Below are positions 16,439-23,944 of a stretch of 64,000 nucleotides of DNA, one piece after another (position 1 is the stretch's first letter; every line of letters begins with the position of its first letter). This DNA is from Candidatus Woesearchaeota archaeon. GTDB lineage: Archaea; Nanobdellota; Nanobdellia; Woesearchaeales; GCA-2686295. The notes beneath the pieces are model-generated. The model did no database searches, had not been told where the DNA came from, and worked only from the letters and a program-made list of their open reading frames with translations. The stretch is taken from positions 62,001 to 126,000 of the forward strand of contig JABMPT010000013.1 in the NCBI GenBank assembly GCA_013202845.1. The letters run 5' to 3'. A program made the position numbers and the translations under genes.

Positions 16439-16632
16439 TTTTTCTTCCATCCTTTAGAAGTTCTAACACTACTTTCTGCAAGGCCAATAAAATCCCCTAT
16501 TTCTTTTGAGTTTAAACCACTTTGTTTTAAAACATAAACTTTTTTATCTCTATCATCCAAATTTTGAGAGATTATTATGCCACTTAATTTGTCAATTTTC
16601 TTACAAAGTATGTTAAATTGTTTTTCTTCCAT
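16435..16632 (-). CDS. Tiny HTH protein, third of the tandem array
   Basis: 65 residues: an N-terminal helix beginning MEEKQFNILCKKIDKL, then a sigma-70 region 4-like helix-turn-helix LKQSGLNSKEIGDFIGLAES, ending GWKKK. It starts 4 nt after the neighbouring gene ends and overlaps the next by ATGA. No further domain. It probably binds DNA as a dimer through the N-terminal helix, alone or with its paralogues. Confidence 0.72.
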   Translation of the reverse strand: MEEKQFNILCKKIDKLSGIIISQNLDDRDKKVYVLKQSGLNSKEIGDFIGLAESSVRTSKGWKKK

Positions 16633-16636
16633 AAAA

Positions 16637-16846
16637 TCACCTTTTCTTTTTTATTAAAGTTAATTCTTTAGAGATATGACCAGGCTTTTTTCCGAGAATT
16701 TGAGCTATTTTTGAAGGTCCTAAACCTGCTTGATCTAAAAGTATTATGTTTTCTCTTAATGTTTTATTTCTTATAAGTGACGCTGTCTGTATATGTATTA
16801 AAACATTTATTCCTTGCATTAATTCCTTGAATTGTTTTTCATTCAT
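16637..16846 (-). CDS. Tiny HTH protein, second of the tandem array
   Basis: 69 residues: MNEKQFKELMQGINVLI, a middle helix with IRNKTLRENIILL, then the HTH DQAGLGPSKIAQILGKKPGH and a basic tail ELTLIKKKR. The pattern GL-x3-[KE]I-x2-[IF]LG is shared with the first and third copies. It starts 3 nt after the stop of the first copy. Confidence 0.72.
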   Translation of the reverse strand: MNEKQFKELMQGINVLIHIQTASLIRNKTLRENIILLDQAGLGPSKIAQILGKKPGHISKELTLIKKKR

Positions 16847-16849
16847 TCT

Positions 16850-17065
16850 TTACACCTTCTTCTTTTTTAAGTAATTTAAAGTGACACTAACATTATTAGA
16901 GCTTTTACCTAAGATTTCACTAATCTCTTTCGGTGTTAAACCTACTGAAGATAATAATCTAACTTGTTCTTTGAAGTCTTTTTCATCTACAACACTTGCA
17001 GCTGTTAGTTTCACTAATAAACTAAGTTTATCCAAAATTTCTTTTTCTTTATTTATTTCAATCAC
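16850..17065 (-). CDS. Tiny HTH protein, first of the tandem array
   Basis: 71 residues: an N-terminal helix KEKEILDKLSLLVKL, then VRLLSSVGLTPKEISEILGK as HTH, then a basic end LNYLKKKKV. The start is a GTG at 17065-17063, with GTATAAAA about 20 nt upstream on the minus strand, so the message may be leaderless. It leads the five-gene operon that ends in the AlbA_2 gene. The exact start is the least certain part. Confidence 0.68.
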   Translation of the reverse strand: MIEINKEKEILDKLSLLVKLTAASVVDEKDFKEQVRLLSSVGLTPKEISEILGKSSNNVSVTLNYLKKKKV

Positions 17066-17231
17066 CCGCTTAATTTTTATACTATAATACTAGAATTATT
17101 ACTTAATTTAAAAAGGTTTCTATTTTGAGTATACTGACGAGCAAGAAAAATATTAGTTTTAACTATTAAAGTAATAAACATACTAAGAATAAAGTATCCT
17201 ATCGTCATAACTCTTTCTTAAAAATGATGCT

Positions 17232-17250
17232 ACTTACTAACTTAGTAAGT
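17232..17250. promoter_or_regulatory. 9-1-9 inverted repeat between the HTH operon and mrr
   Basis: ACTTACTAA C TTAGTAAGT is perfectly symmetric about 17241. It lies in the 307 bp gap between the divergent HTH-array operon and the Mrr gene, with no reading frame over it. It is a candidate operator for one of the tiny HTH proteins. The rest of the gap holds a TATA for each direction (about 17079-17088 minus; about 17343-17350 plus) and nothing else clear. Confidence 0.45.
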
Positions 17251-17372
17251 TATCAAAGAAATAAATATTTTTTGAGTTATATTTCAATCCTCCGAAAATC
17301 CTCCACCCTCACCGAAAAACCCACGGAATTCTTCCATAAACCCATATAAACCCCTTTCTAACAAATCCTTTC

Positions 17373-18365
17373 ATGAACATAGACAATTTATCAGGTTTCC
17401 AATTCGAAAGCTTCGTAGCTATAGTTCTTAGAAGAGCAGGTTACAAAAACGTTAGATTAGCCAAGAAAACAAATGACTTAGGTGCAGACATATTCATAGG
17501 TAAAAACATCTTAGTTGAATGCAAGCATAAAAAACAGGTCGGAAGACCTGTTTTGCAAAAGCTTCAGGGAGCAATGCTTCATTTCAAAAGAAACAAGGGA
17601 ATGATAGTAACTTCAGGAACCTTCACAAAAGGAGCAAAGGAATACAAGCCTGAAAACATCGAACTCATAAACGGGAAACAACTAAGAAAAATATGCGAAG
17701 ACAACAACATAATCATATTGAACGGAAAGATACAGGTAATAACCAACAAGGCAATAACACATCCAGACAGGAAAGAAATAAAGAAACTGATTACAAGCCA
17801 ACTAAAGAAGATAAAAGGATTCCAAAAAGCAAATATCAAAACAGAATACGACTACATTCCAGCATACCTGGTAAGGTACAACATCCACGAATACAAAGAC
17901 TTCACAGCAATAAACGGGATGACTGGAAAAGAACTAGAACATTTAGAATACTACTTCAAAGAAAAGCCAAAGACAGAAAAGAGGAAGATAAAAGAGCAAT
18001 ACGAATACACAGAAGAAGAACTAATAGAGAAAGCAAAAGAGATAATCACAAAGAAACACACAGAAACAACGATATACAAAGGAAGCAACAACCAAACATA
18101 CCAAAGACAAACAAAACCAAAAACAACAGACATAACAATTTTCGAAGCGATACCCCTATACCTGCCGATAATAAGGAATGAGATAAAAATAAAGAAAGAA
18201 GTTTATGAACAAGAGATTCTGGCAAAAGGAGATGATTTATTGTATCTGGAGAATGAGCTGGGAGAGTGTTCAATAACAAAGAGAAAACCAAAAATATTCA
18301 GAACATTATATCTTAACAAAGAAGGGAAGATAACTTGTTGGTTTCATAAAAAAGGTTTCTTTTGA
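17373..18365 (+). CDS. Mrr-type restriction endonuclease family protein
   Basis: The first 110 residues of this 330-residue protein form an Mrr_cat nuclease domain: GFQFESFVAIVLRRAGY (E12), DLGADI (D39), VECKHKKQVG (E49-x-K51), MIVTSGTFTKGAKEY and a final INGKQL. That places the PD-(D/E)xK residues D39, E49 and K51. Residues 130-330 are Lys-rich and unassigned, ending in a compact motif GECSITKRK...LYLNKEGK...CWFHKK. Mrr enzymes cut modified or foreign DNA; some archaeal relatives act in recombination. CATATAAA about 25 nt before the ATG suggests leaderless transcription. A copy of the C-terminal motif lies at 19350-19454. Confidence 0.85.
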   Translation: MNIDNLSGFQFESFVAIVLRRAGYKNVRLAKKTNDLGADIFIGKNILVECKHKKQVGRPVLQKLQGAMLHFKRNKGMIVTSGTFTKGAKEYKPENIELINGKQLRKICEDNNIIILNGKIQVITNKAITHPDRKEIKKLITSQLKKIKGFQKANIKTEYDYIPAYLVRYNIHEYKDFTAINGMTGKELEHLEYYFKEKPKTEKRKIKEQYEYTEEELIEKAKEIITKKHTETTIYKGSNNQTYQRQTKPKTTDITIFEAIPLYLPIIRNEIKIKKEVYEQEILAKGDDLLYLENELGECSITKRKPKIFRTLYLNKEGKITCWFHKKGFF

Positions 18366-18430
18366 AGAATAAAGTTAAATTTAAATAGAAGTTCTTACTT
18401 TATATGATTAATTGTGGGGAGATGTTTAAA

Positions 18431-19348
18431 GTGAAAAAACTATATTTCTCAATGTGTGTAATGCTATTAATTCTAATAACAAGTTGTACTACAAACAACA
18501 TTGAATCAAAGCAAATTCCTACTTCAGAGGAACTTCTAATTGAATCAAGACAAAAATCAAACAATCAAGAAATAGCAAGTATTGTATCATTTGATTCTGC
18601 TGATGAAGGAGAATTAATAAGATTCTACTTTCAAATAAAAGATACTTTAGGAAACAAAATAAGTACAGACGGAAAAATAGACTTAAAAATATTTGACAAC
18701 TTAAATAATCTTCTTTATGAAGATTCATTTATTGTTTATTCATCAAAATACGTAGATTATCAATTCCAATTAACAGGACAAAGTATAGGTAAAGCTTATG
18801 AATGGAGCATTTCAAAGGAAGATGTTAAGAAAGGAACATCAGATTATGGAAAAGCGGAAATAATTTTCACTAAAAACAACAAACAACTTACAGCCTCTAA
18901 TGACTTCGTAGCAATTCCTTTTTTTACAGAAGAAGAGATTAAACAAATTTACGAAGAAGATTATAACAAAAATAAAAAAATTGCTGAAGAGAAAATTAAA
19001 AGCTTAAAACTTGAGATAACTATAAAGAGTTTCGGATTTTATAAAGCACAAAGTTATTTAGACATAGAAGAATACTTGAGAATAGACTTACTAGTTAAGA
19101 ACATTGACAATGAGCCAAATTACTTTTGGCCTTCAAGCACAGTGCTTATAGACTCAGAAGGAAACCAATATGAAACTGCTTATGAAGGAACTATAGAAGG
19201 AAAAGAAATGTTTCCAAATACAAAACAAGAAGGATATATATTATTGGAAGGAGTACCAAAAACACTGAAATCTGCAAATCTAATATTTGATGCGGGATAC
19301 GATGAATACTTCGAAACAGTATACTTATACTATCAATTATCAATATAA
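18431..19348 (+). CDS. Lipoprotein with DUF4352-like C-terminal domain
   Basis: I place the start at GTG 18431, preceded by a GTGGGGAG ribosome binding site (18414-18421); an upstream ATG at 18404 is in frame but would put that site inside the gene. The 305-residue product has a lipoprotein signal ending ILITSC. It has two beta domains. The second (about 205-305) resembles DUF4352: EEYLRIDLLVKNIDNEP, then VLIDSEGNQYET, then a GYILLEGVP strand. It lies between the Mrr gene and a remnant of an Mrr tail. Confidence 0.72.
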   Translation: MKKLYFSMCVMLLILITSCTTNNIESKQIPTSEELLIESRQKSNNQEIASIVSFDSADEGELIRFYFQIKDTLGNKISTDGKIDLKIFDNLNNLLYEDSFIVYSSKYVDYQFQLTGQSIGKAYEWSISKEDVKKGTSDYGKAEIIFTKNNKQLTASNDFVAIPFFTEEEIKQIYEEDYNKNKKIAEEKIKSLKLEITIKSFGFYKAQSYLDIEEYLRIDLLVKNIDNEPNYFWPSSTVLIDSEGNQYETAYEGTIEGKEMFPNTKQEGYILLEGVPKTLKSANLIFDAGYDEYFETVYLYYQLSI

Positions 19349-19349
19349 G

Positions 19350-19454
19350 AACAAGCTAGAACAATGCAGAGTGACGAGAAGGAAGGCGTTGTTTTTTAAG
19401 AAGTTGTATTTAAGAAAGGATGGAAAAGTTGTTTGTTGGTGGCATGGGAAATGA
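19350..19454 (+). pseudogene. Remnant of a second Mrr C-terminus
   Basis: In the frame ending with TGA at 19452-19454 the DNA reads NKLEQCRVTRRKALFFKKLY, then LRKDGKVVCWWHGK. This aligns without gaps to the end of the intact Mrr protein (NELGECSITKRKPKIFRTLY, then LNKEGKITCWFHKK). It shares C, T, RK, LYL, K, GK, CW and H. No start or upstream nuclease part exists here; the lipoprotein gene ends at 19348. It is either the scar of a duplicated Mrr gene or the join left by recombination. Confidence 0.6.
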
Positions 19455-19478
19455 TAAAGAAAGAAATATGACTTGGAA

Positions 19479-20567
19479 TTATTCTCGTATATCTTCAAGT
19501 GAGAAATCAACCCATTCATAAATAGGAATTTTCATTGCTTTTACTCCGGTCTTGTTTAGTGTTGTTCTATAATCAACATCTCCAAATCCAGGAAGTCTAC
19601 GCATAACTCCCTGCGATGGACAATTATCACAAATAATTTTTATACTAATAGAAACCTCTTCATTTACATAATAAGCTTCTATTGGAAAATTCCATACATA
19701 ACCATGATTAGTTGTTTGTTGGTTAAATAATATTTCTTCTTCTTCTGTTTTGATAGCAAGTGAGAACAACCTTGATTCGCCAGGTTTAAGGCCTTCTTCT
19801 ACTAGCATATGTGGTTTGTCAGAGTTTTTTTCTAATCTATACAAATAAATGGCGCCGGTTTCTCTTAAGGGGTGGCTGTTTGTAACATTTATATACCATC
19901 TTCCTTCTGTTTCATTTACTGTTTCATTAAGTGTTAGAGTTACAGGAGTTGTTAACAAAAATGTTTTATTTAATGAATTCTCCGATAATTCTATAGTCTT
20001 TCTCGTATTTTCTGAGAAGAATATGAATGATAAAACAATAGCTAGAATTGTCAGTATTAGCTGAAAGAGGAACTTTTTATCTTCTCTTGAAAATTTTTTG
20101 ATAGAGTATTTTTTTGGAAGAAGTTTTTGTATATTATTGCTAATTAAGATGATAAATATTACTCCGCCAGATATGGTGATTAGTGTCATGTAAATGAAAA
20201 TAAAATAAATATTGTTATTGAATATACTTGCGAGGTAAAAACCAATATAAAACATTGTAGATATGAAAACAATTAGCACGGATAATGATATACCAAAGTC
20301 AAAGAGGAACTCGTGAGGAACTTTTTTCCTAAAGGCTAACTTGTGAGAATTAGCTACTCCTAAAGCGATGATGTAAAGCAGAAATATAATTAAAGCTATG
20401 TTAGTAAAAACACTTGCTATGACTTTAAGAACTGGTTCAAAGATTTGAAGTTCGACTTTATCCCCTAAATACTGCATTATCCCGAAGTTTATTGCAACGA
20501 GTATAGCCACTATTGTTACTCTTAAAGTTACTGGTTTACTATTGACTTTTTCTAAAACTTTTGTCAT
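19479..20567 (-). CDS. Polytopic membrane protein with outward-facing C-terminal domain
   Basis: The 362-residue protein has five or so predicted transmembrane segments within residues 15-190. The C-terminal half is hydrophilic and beta-rich, with repeated Asn-x-Thr/Ser sites (NETVNETEG, NVTNS) and a Cys pair CDNCPSQG near 318. No transporter or enzyme signature is recognised. It starts 76 bp from the divergent OLD gene, so the two share a promoter region at 20568-20642. Confidence 0.72.
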   Translation of the reverse strand: MTKVLEKVNSKPVTLRVTIVAILVAINFGIMQYLGDKVELQIFEPVLKVIASVFTNIALIIFLLYIIALGVANSHKLAFRKKVPHEFLFDFGISLSVLIVFISTMFYIGFYLASIFNNNIYFIFIYMTLITISGGVIFIILISNNIQKLLPKKYSIKKFSREDKKFLFQLILTILAIVLSFIFFSENTRKTIELSENSLNKTFLLTTPVTLTLNETVNETEGRWYINVTNSHPLRETGAIYLYRLEKNSDKPHMLVEEGLKPGESRLFSLAIKTEEEEILFNQQTTNHGYVWNFPIEAYYVNEEVSISIKIICDNCPSQGVMRRLPGFGDVDYRTTLNKTGVKAMKIPIYEWVDFSLEDIRE

Positions 20568-20642
20568 ATATAAACAGATTAAATATTTGATTTATAAATA
20601 TAATGCTTAAATATTTAAAGAATCATGATTTTTTCTTTATAA

Positions 20643-22499
20643 ATGGATGAAGAATTTTATAAAAAAGTTTTAGAAACAGAAGACTTCAAAGAATATAATT
20701 TCGAATCTGAGATTGAGAAAACTTTTTCTAAGATTAATATACTTGTCGGACAAAATAATTCTGGAAAAAGTCGACTTATAAGAAAGATTTTTGCTCATCC
20801 TTTATTTAAAGATACAAAAAGTGATGTTAATATTAACTCTATAAATAAAGTTGTTAAAGAAGCAAAGAACACCTTGTTAAAAGCGCTTCAAAGTTCTCAT
20901 ATAATTAGTGTTTCTGACCCAATCAAATTAACAGAAAAGATTATAGAAGAGAATTTGCAAACTTTAGAGGATCCTTTAGACTTCTCGAACAACATTTTTC
21001 CGGATATAAAAAGAATTAAAGAGTTCTTGGAAATGTTAGTTGTCACGAAACATATTGGCACTCACTCTTTTAAAATACACCCTATGAAAGATGTATTACT
21101 GCAAGGTTTTCAAAGCATGAAAGACCATTTAACATTTTTTAGTGAATTAGATGAATTGTATTTCTCAAAGGAAAATTTAGTTTATATTCCAATTCTTAGG
21201 GGTTTAAGGCCTCTTCAAGGACATACAGATGTATTTTATGATAGAACTACTGCAGATTATTTTAATAAAAGCAAGAAGCTCGGTAAAGGTTCTTTTGCAG
21301 ACTTGCTAAAAGATGAAGGCTTTGAAAATAGAATTATATTTACAGGTCTTACTTTTTATGAGAAAGTAAAAGAACTCAAAAATGAAGTTGAGGAAAAACG
21401 CCATCAAATTACTGGATTTGAGAAGTTTCTAGGTGAAAACGTTTTTGGGGAAAAAATAGAAATAACTGCTGTTGAAAGAACTGGTGTTGTGCATATCAAA
21501 ATAGGTAAAGAAACAGAAAGACCTATATATGATTTAGGTGATGGGATTCAAAGTCTTATAATTCTGACATTTCCCTTATTTATATACGAGAATGCAGTTT
21601 TCTTTATTGAGGAACCAGAGTTTATGATACATCCGGGTTTACAAAGGAAATACTTAGAATTATTACAACAAAATGATGGAACACAACAGTATTTTCTTAC
21701 AACACATTCGAATCATTTCTTAGATTTAACACTGGATTATAATCAAATTTCTATTCTAGCTACAAAAAAATTACCTGATGAAAAATTTGAAATTAAAGTA
21801 TTAAGCAGTGGTGACAAAGGGTTGTTAAGAGAATTAGGGGTGCAGAATTCTTCGGTTTTCTTATCAAATTGCACTATCTGGGTCGAAGGAGTTACAGACA
21901 GACTATATCTAAAAAAATATTTGGAATTATATTTCAAGAAAAATAAAATCAACTTTATTGAAGACATCCACTATTCTTTTGTTGAGTATGGTGGTAATAA
22001 TATAACCCATTGGTCTTTCTTGGATGAAGATACTGACAAAAAAACAATTAATGCTGAAAGAATTGCTGGAAAGGCGTTTGTCATAGTTGATAAAGATGGT
22101 GACACTAAATTAGAGCGAAAAGAGAAACTAGAGAAACAATTAGGTGATGATTTGTGTATTTTACCGTGTGAAGAAATTGAGAATACATTATCTTCAGAAG
22201 TCATAAAAGATATTATTAAGAAATATGAAAAAGGAATTGAAGACAAACAATTCTCAAATTTTAAATATAAAGATTATAAAAATCAAAAACTTGGTAAATT
22301 TATAGAAGAAAAAGCTTTTAAAGAGTACAGCCCAAAGAGAAAAGGAGGTTATAAAGAACCTTCTGGCACTCTTAAAGAGAAATTGTCTTTTTGTAATAAA
22401 GCATTAGATGTTCTGGAGGATGAAGATCAACTAACAGAAGAAGTCAGAAAGTTATTGAATAAAATAAAAGAGTTTATTGAACGAAACAATCCAAAGTAA
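20643..22499 (+). CDS. OLD-family ATPase with TOPRIM nuclease domain
   Basis: The 618-residue protein has an ABC-type ATPase interrupted by a helical region: Walker A GQNNSGKS (36-43), a GDGIQSLIILTFPL signature near 298, Walker B VFFIEEPEFMIHP near 320, and the H-loop TTHSNHFLD near 355. A TOPRIM nuclease follows: TIWVEGVTDRLYL near 415 and AFVIVDKDGD near 480. That domain order is the OLD (overcoming lysogenization defect) family. With no helicase partner next door it would be a stand-alone type. Such proteins are nucleases, often in phage defence. Confidence 0.9.
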   Translation: MDEEFYKKVLETEDFKEYNFESEIEKTFSKINILVGQNNSGKSRLIRKIFAHPLFKDTKSDVNINSINKVVKEAKNTLLKALQSSHIISVSDPIKLTEKIIEENLQTLEDPLDFSNNIFPDIKRIKEFLEMLVVTKHIGTHSFKIHPMKDVLLQGFQSMKDHLTFFSELDELYFSKENLVYIPILRGLRPLQGHTDVFYDRTTADYFNKSKKLGKGSFADLLKDEGFENRIIFTGLTFYEKVKELKNEVEEKRHQITGFEKFLGENVFGEKIEITAVERTGVVHIKIGKETERPIYDLGDGIQSLIILTFPLFIYENAVFFIEEPEFMIHPGLQRKYLELLQQNDGTQQYFLTTHSNHFLDLTLDYNQISILATKKLPDEKFEIKVLSSGDKGLLRELGVQNSSVFLSNCTIWVEGVTDRLYLKKYLELYFKKNKINFIEDIHYSFVEYGGNNITHWSFLDEDTDKKTINAERIAGKAFVIVDKDGDTKLERKEKLEKQLGDDLCILPCEEIENTLSSEVIKDIIKKYEKGIEDKQFSNFKYKDYKNQKLGKFIEEKAFKEYSPKRKGGYKEPSGTLKEKLSFCNKALDVLEDEDQLTEEVRKLLNKIKEFIERNNPK

Positions 22500-22627
22500 T
22501 TCTTTATGTTCTATTTACCTAAATAACCACACAAAATCAACCTTTTTGAGAGTGAAAATTAGAACATTTTTACTGGACAAGCATAAAAAACAATCAATTT
22601 ATAATTAATTTAATATTTTTTAATCTT

Positions 22628-22984
22628 ATGAACAGAATTGTTTTTTTCATAATAGTATTTTTTCTTCTAATACCTATAACCAATGCAGATATTGATATAA
22701 ACAAGCTCATTACAACTGGAAAGAAAATAGGAAAAGATTTTTTTATCAATAAATTAATTGAACAAACAAATGTTTCTAATATAGTTGGAGAATCTTTAAA
22801 TAGTTCTAACCCAAAATTATATAGTGATGTTCAAGAGCTATGTGAAAAAACAGCAAGCACTAGAACTTTTTTGTGGGTATTAGGTATTTTGAGTGTACTA
22901 GGATTAATCGCTTTTTATCCTGCAGGAATAATTCTGCTTATAGTAACATTCCTAACTTATTTAAACTACATTTGTCTTATTTAG
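22628..22984 (+). CDS. Small secreted/membrane protein of unknown function
   Basis: 118 residues: a signal peptide (residues 1-20, cleavage near TNADI), a 60-residue helical outside part, and two hydrophobic helices at the C-terminus (about 79-117). It lies 128 bp after the OLD gene with its own TATA-like TTAATATTTTTTAATC, and ends with a 4 nt overlap with the convergent lipoprotein gene. Not recognised. Confidence 0.6.
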   Translation: MNRIVFFIIVFFLLIPITNADIDINKLITTGKKIGKDFFINKLIEQTNVSNIVGESLNSSNPKLYSDVQELCEKTASTRTFLWVLGILSVLGLIAFYPAGIILLIVTFLTYLNYICLI

Positions 22985-23346
22985 ATTTTCTTATAAATAA
23001 CTAATATACTATCATTATCCTGCACCTGGTAAACATCGACACCTTCATTTATAGGATCATCATTCACATAGTAGACCCAAGAGAATTCGTCATTCGCGCA
23101 TACATTGTCAACACATGTAAGGTATTCTGTGAAAATAGTCTTTTTAGTTTCTACATCACATTTCTTTCTTAGAACATCCAGTAATGTCGCTTGTTTGAAG
23201 CCATACCTGGCTGTTTCGTTCCTTCCAAGAACACTTACTGTAAGAGAGACTTCTCCCTCACTTGCTTGCTTTTGACAGCTTATTAGACTTAAGCTTAGCA
23301 ATAAGCTCACGACAAAGAGCCCTTTCATTAAATTGTCCTTTTTCAT
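22981..23346 (-). CDS. DUF4430-type lipoprotein, probable vitamin-binding surface protein
   Basis: 121 residues with a lipoprotein signal ending LSLISC (Cys 24). The mature part resembles a small DUF4430 (transcobalamin C-terminal-like) domain: ATLLDVLRKKC, FSWVYYVNDDPINEGVDVYQ, DSILVIYKKI. The YxxGxxxYxxxxxD pattern near the end is typical. The start at 23346 lies 89 nt inside the ECF S-component gene in another frame; an ATG at 23328 is an alternative start. It is last in the operon starting at 25233. Confidence 0.72.
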   Translation of the reverse strand: MKKDNLMKGLFVVSLLLSLSLISCQKQASEGEVSLTVSVLGRNETARYGFKQATLLDVLRKKCDVETKKTIFTEYLTCVDNVCANDEFSWVYYVNDDPINEGVDVYQVQDNDSILVIYKKI

Positions 23347-23944
23347 GAATTAGTTTCCTCGCTTTTGGCAAACCCATAGCAAACACAACATTGCTTACCA
23401 AATGAATAAGTGTGAATGGTAATGCAGTGATGAAAACCATAAAACCGAATGGAAATATCAGCATGGAACTGAAGTTTAAAACCAATTCAAAGACTAATGT
23501 AGCTGCGATTGCTATCAATACTGTAGATACATAGCCAGACTTCTTCCTCAGGAAGCCACCTAGGAATCCTGCCATGCCAAAACCTGCCGCTTGGAACAAT
23601 GTCCATGGTCCGTGGCCTCCGAAAACAAAGAAGTTACTGGTTAGAAGCGCTCCTGCGCCCACAAGAAAACCTTTTTTCTTGCCGAACAACCATCCAGCCA
23701 GTAAAGCAAAGAAGGTTATCGGCTCGGCGCTTGGCAGTGCCTGCATAGGAACCCTCAATAGGCCAGCTCCAACAATGAAAGATATCAGTATTAATGCCTC
23801 TCGCAAATTTAAAATACTCAGCTGCTTCTGCAAAGCATGCAGAGCAACTCTCTGCTTCACATCTGTCTTCTGCTTGGTAGTTGTCTTCTGCTCTGTAGTT
23901 GTCTCTTGCTTCTTTTTTTGCTTAAGCTTCAGTTTCTGCTTCAT
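23258..23944 (-). CDS. ECF transporter S component (substrate-binding membrane subunit)
   Basis: The 228-residue protein has a Lys/Gln/Thr-rich cytoplasmic start (to about 33), then six hydrophobic helices. Features of vitamin-type ECF S components are LRVPMQALPSAEPITFFALL in helix 1-2, a SNFFVFGGHGPWTLFQ segment (about 118-133), and Gly-rich packing in AGFGMAGFLGGFL. It is flanked by two DUF4430 proteins. Its ATG overlaps the upstream stop (ATGA 23941-23944). The energising module (EcfA/EcfT) is not in the window. The DUF4430 pairing suggests a corrinoid or similar ligand, which is inference. Confidence 0.82.
   Translation of the reverse strand: MKQKLKLKQKKKQETTTEQKTTTKQKTDVKQRVALHALQKQLSILNLREALILISFIVGAGLLRVPMQALPSAEPITFFALLAGWLFGKKKGFLVGAGALLTSNFFVFGGHGPWTLFQAAGFGMAGFLGGFLRKKSGYVSTVLIAIAATLVFELVLNFSSMLIFPFGFMVFITALPFTLIHLVSNVVFAMGLPKARKLIHEKGQFNERALCRELIAKLKSNKLSKASK

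Noticed and set aside
17693-18181. 162-codon plus frame inside mrr
   Set aside because: Very basic, repetitive Arg/Lys/Asn content from a shifted reading of Lys-rich codons; the mrr frame is the real one.
9317-22500. A complete integrated virus or plasmid
   Set aside because: No integrase, replication, capsid or packaging genes were recognised, and no clear direct-repeat ends.
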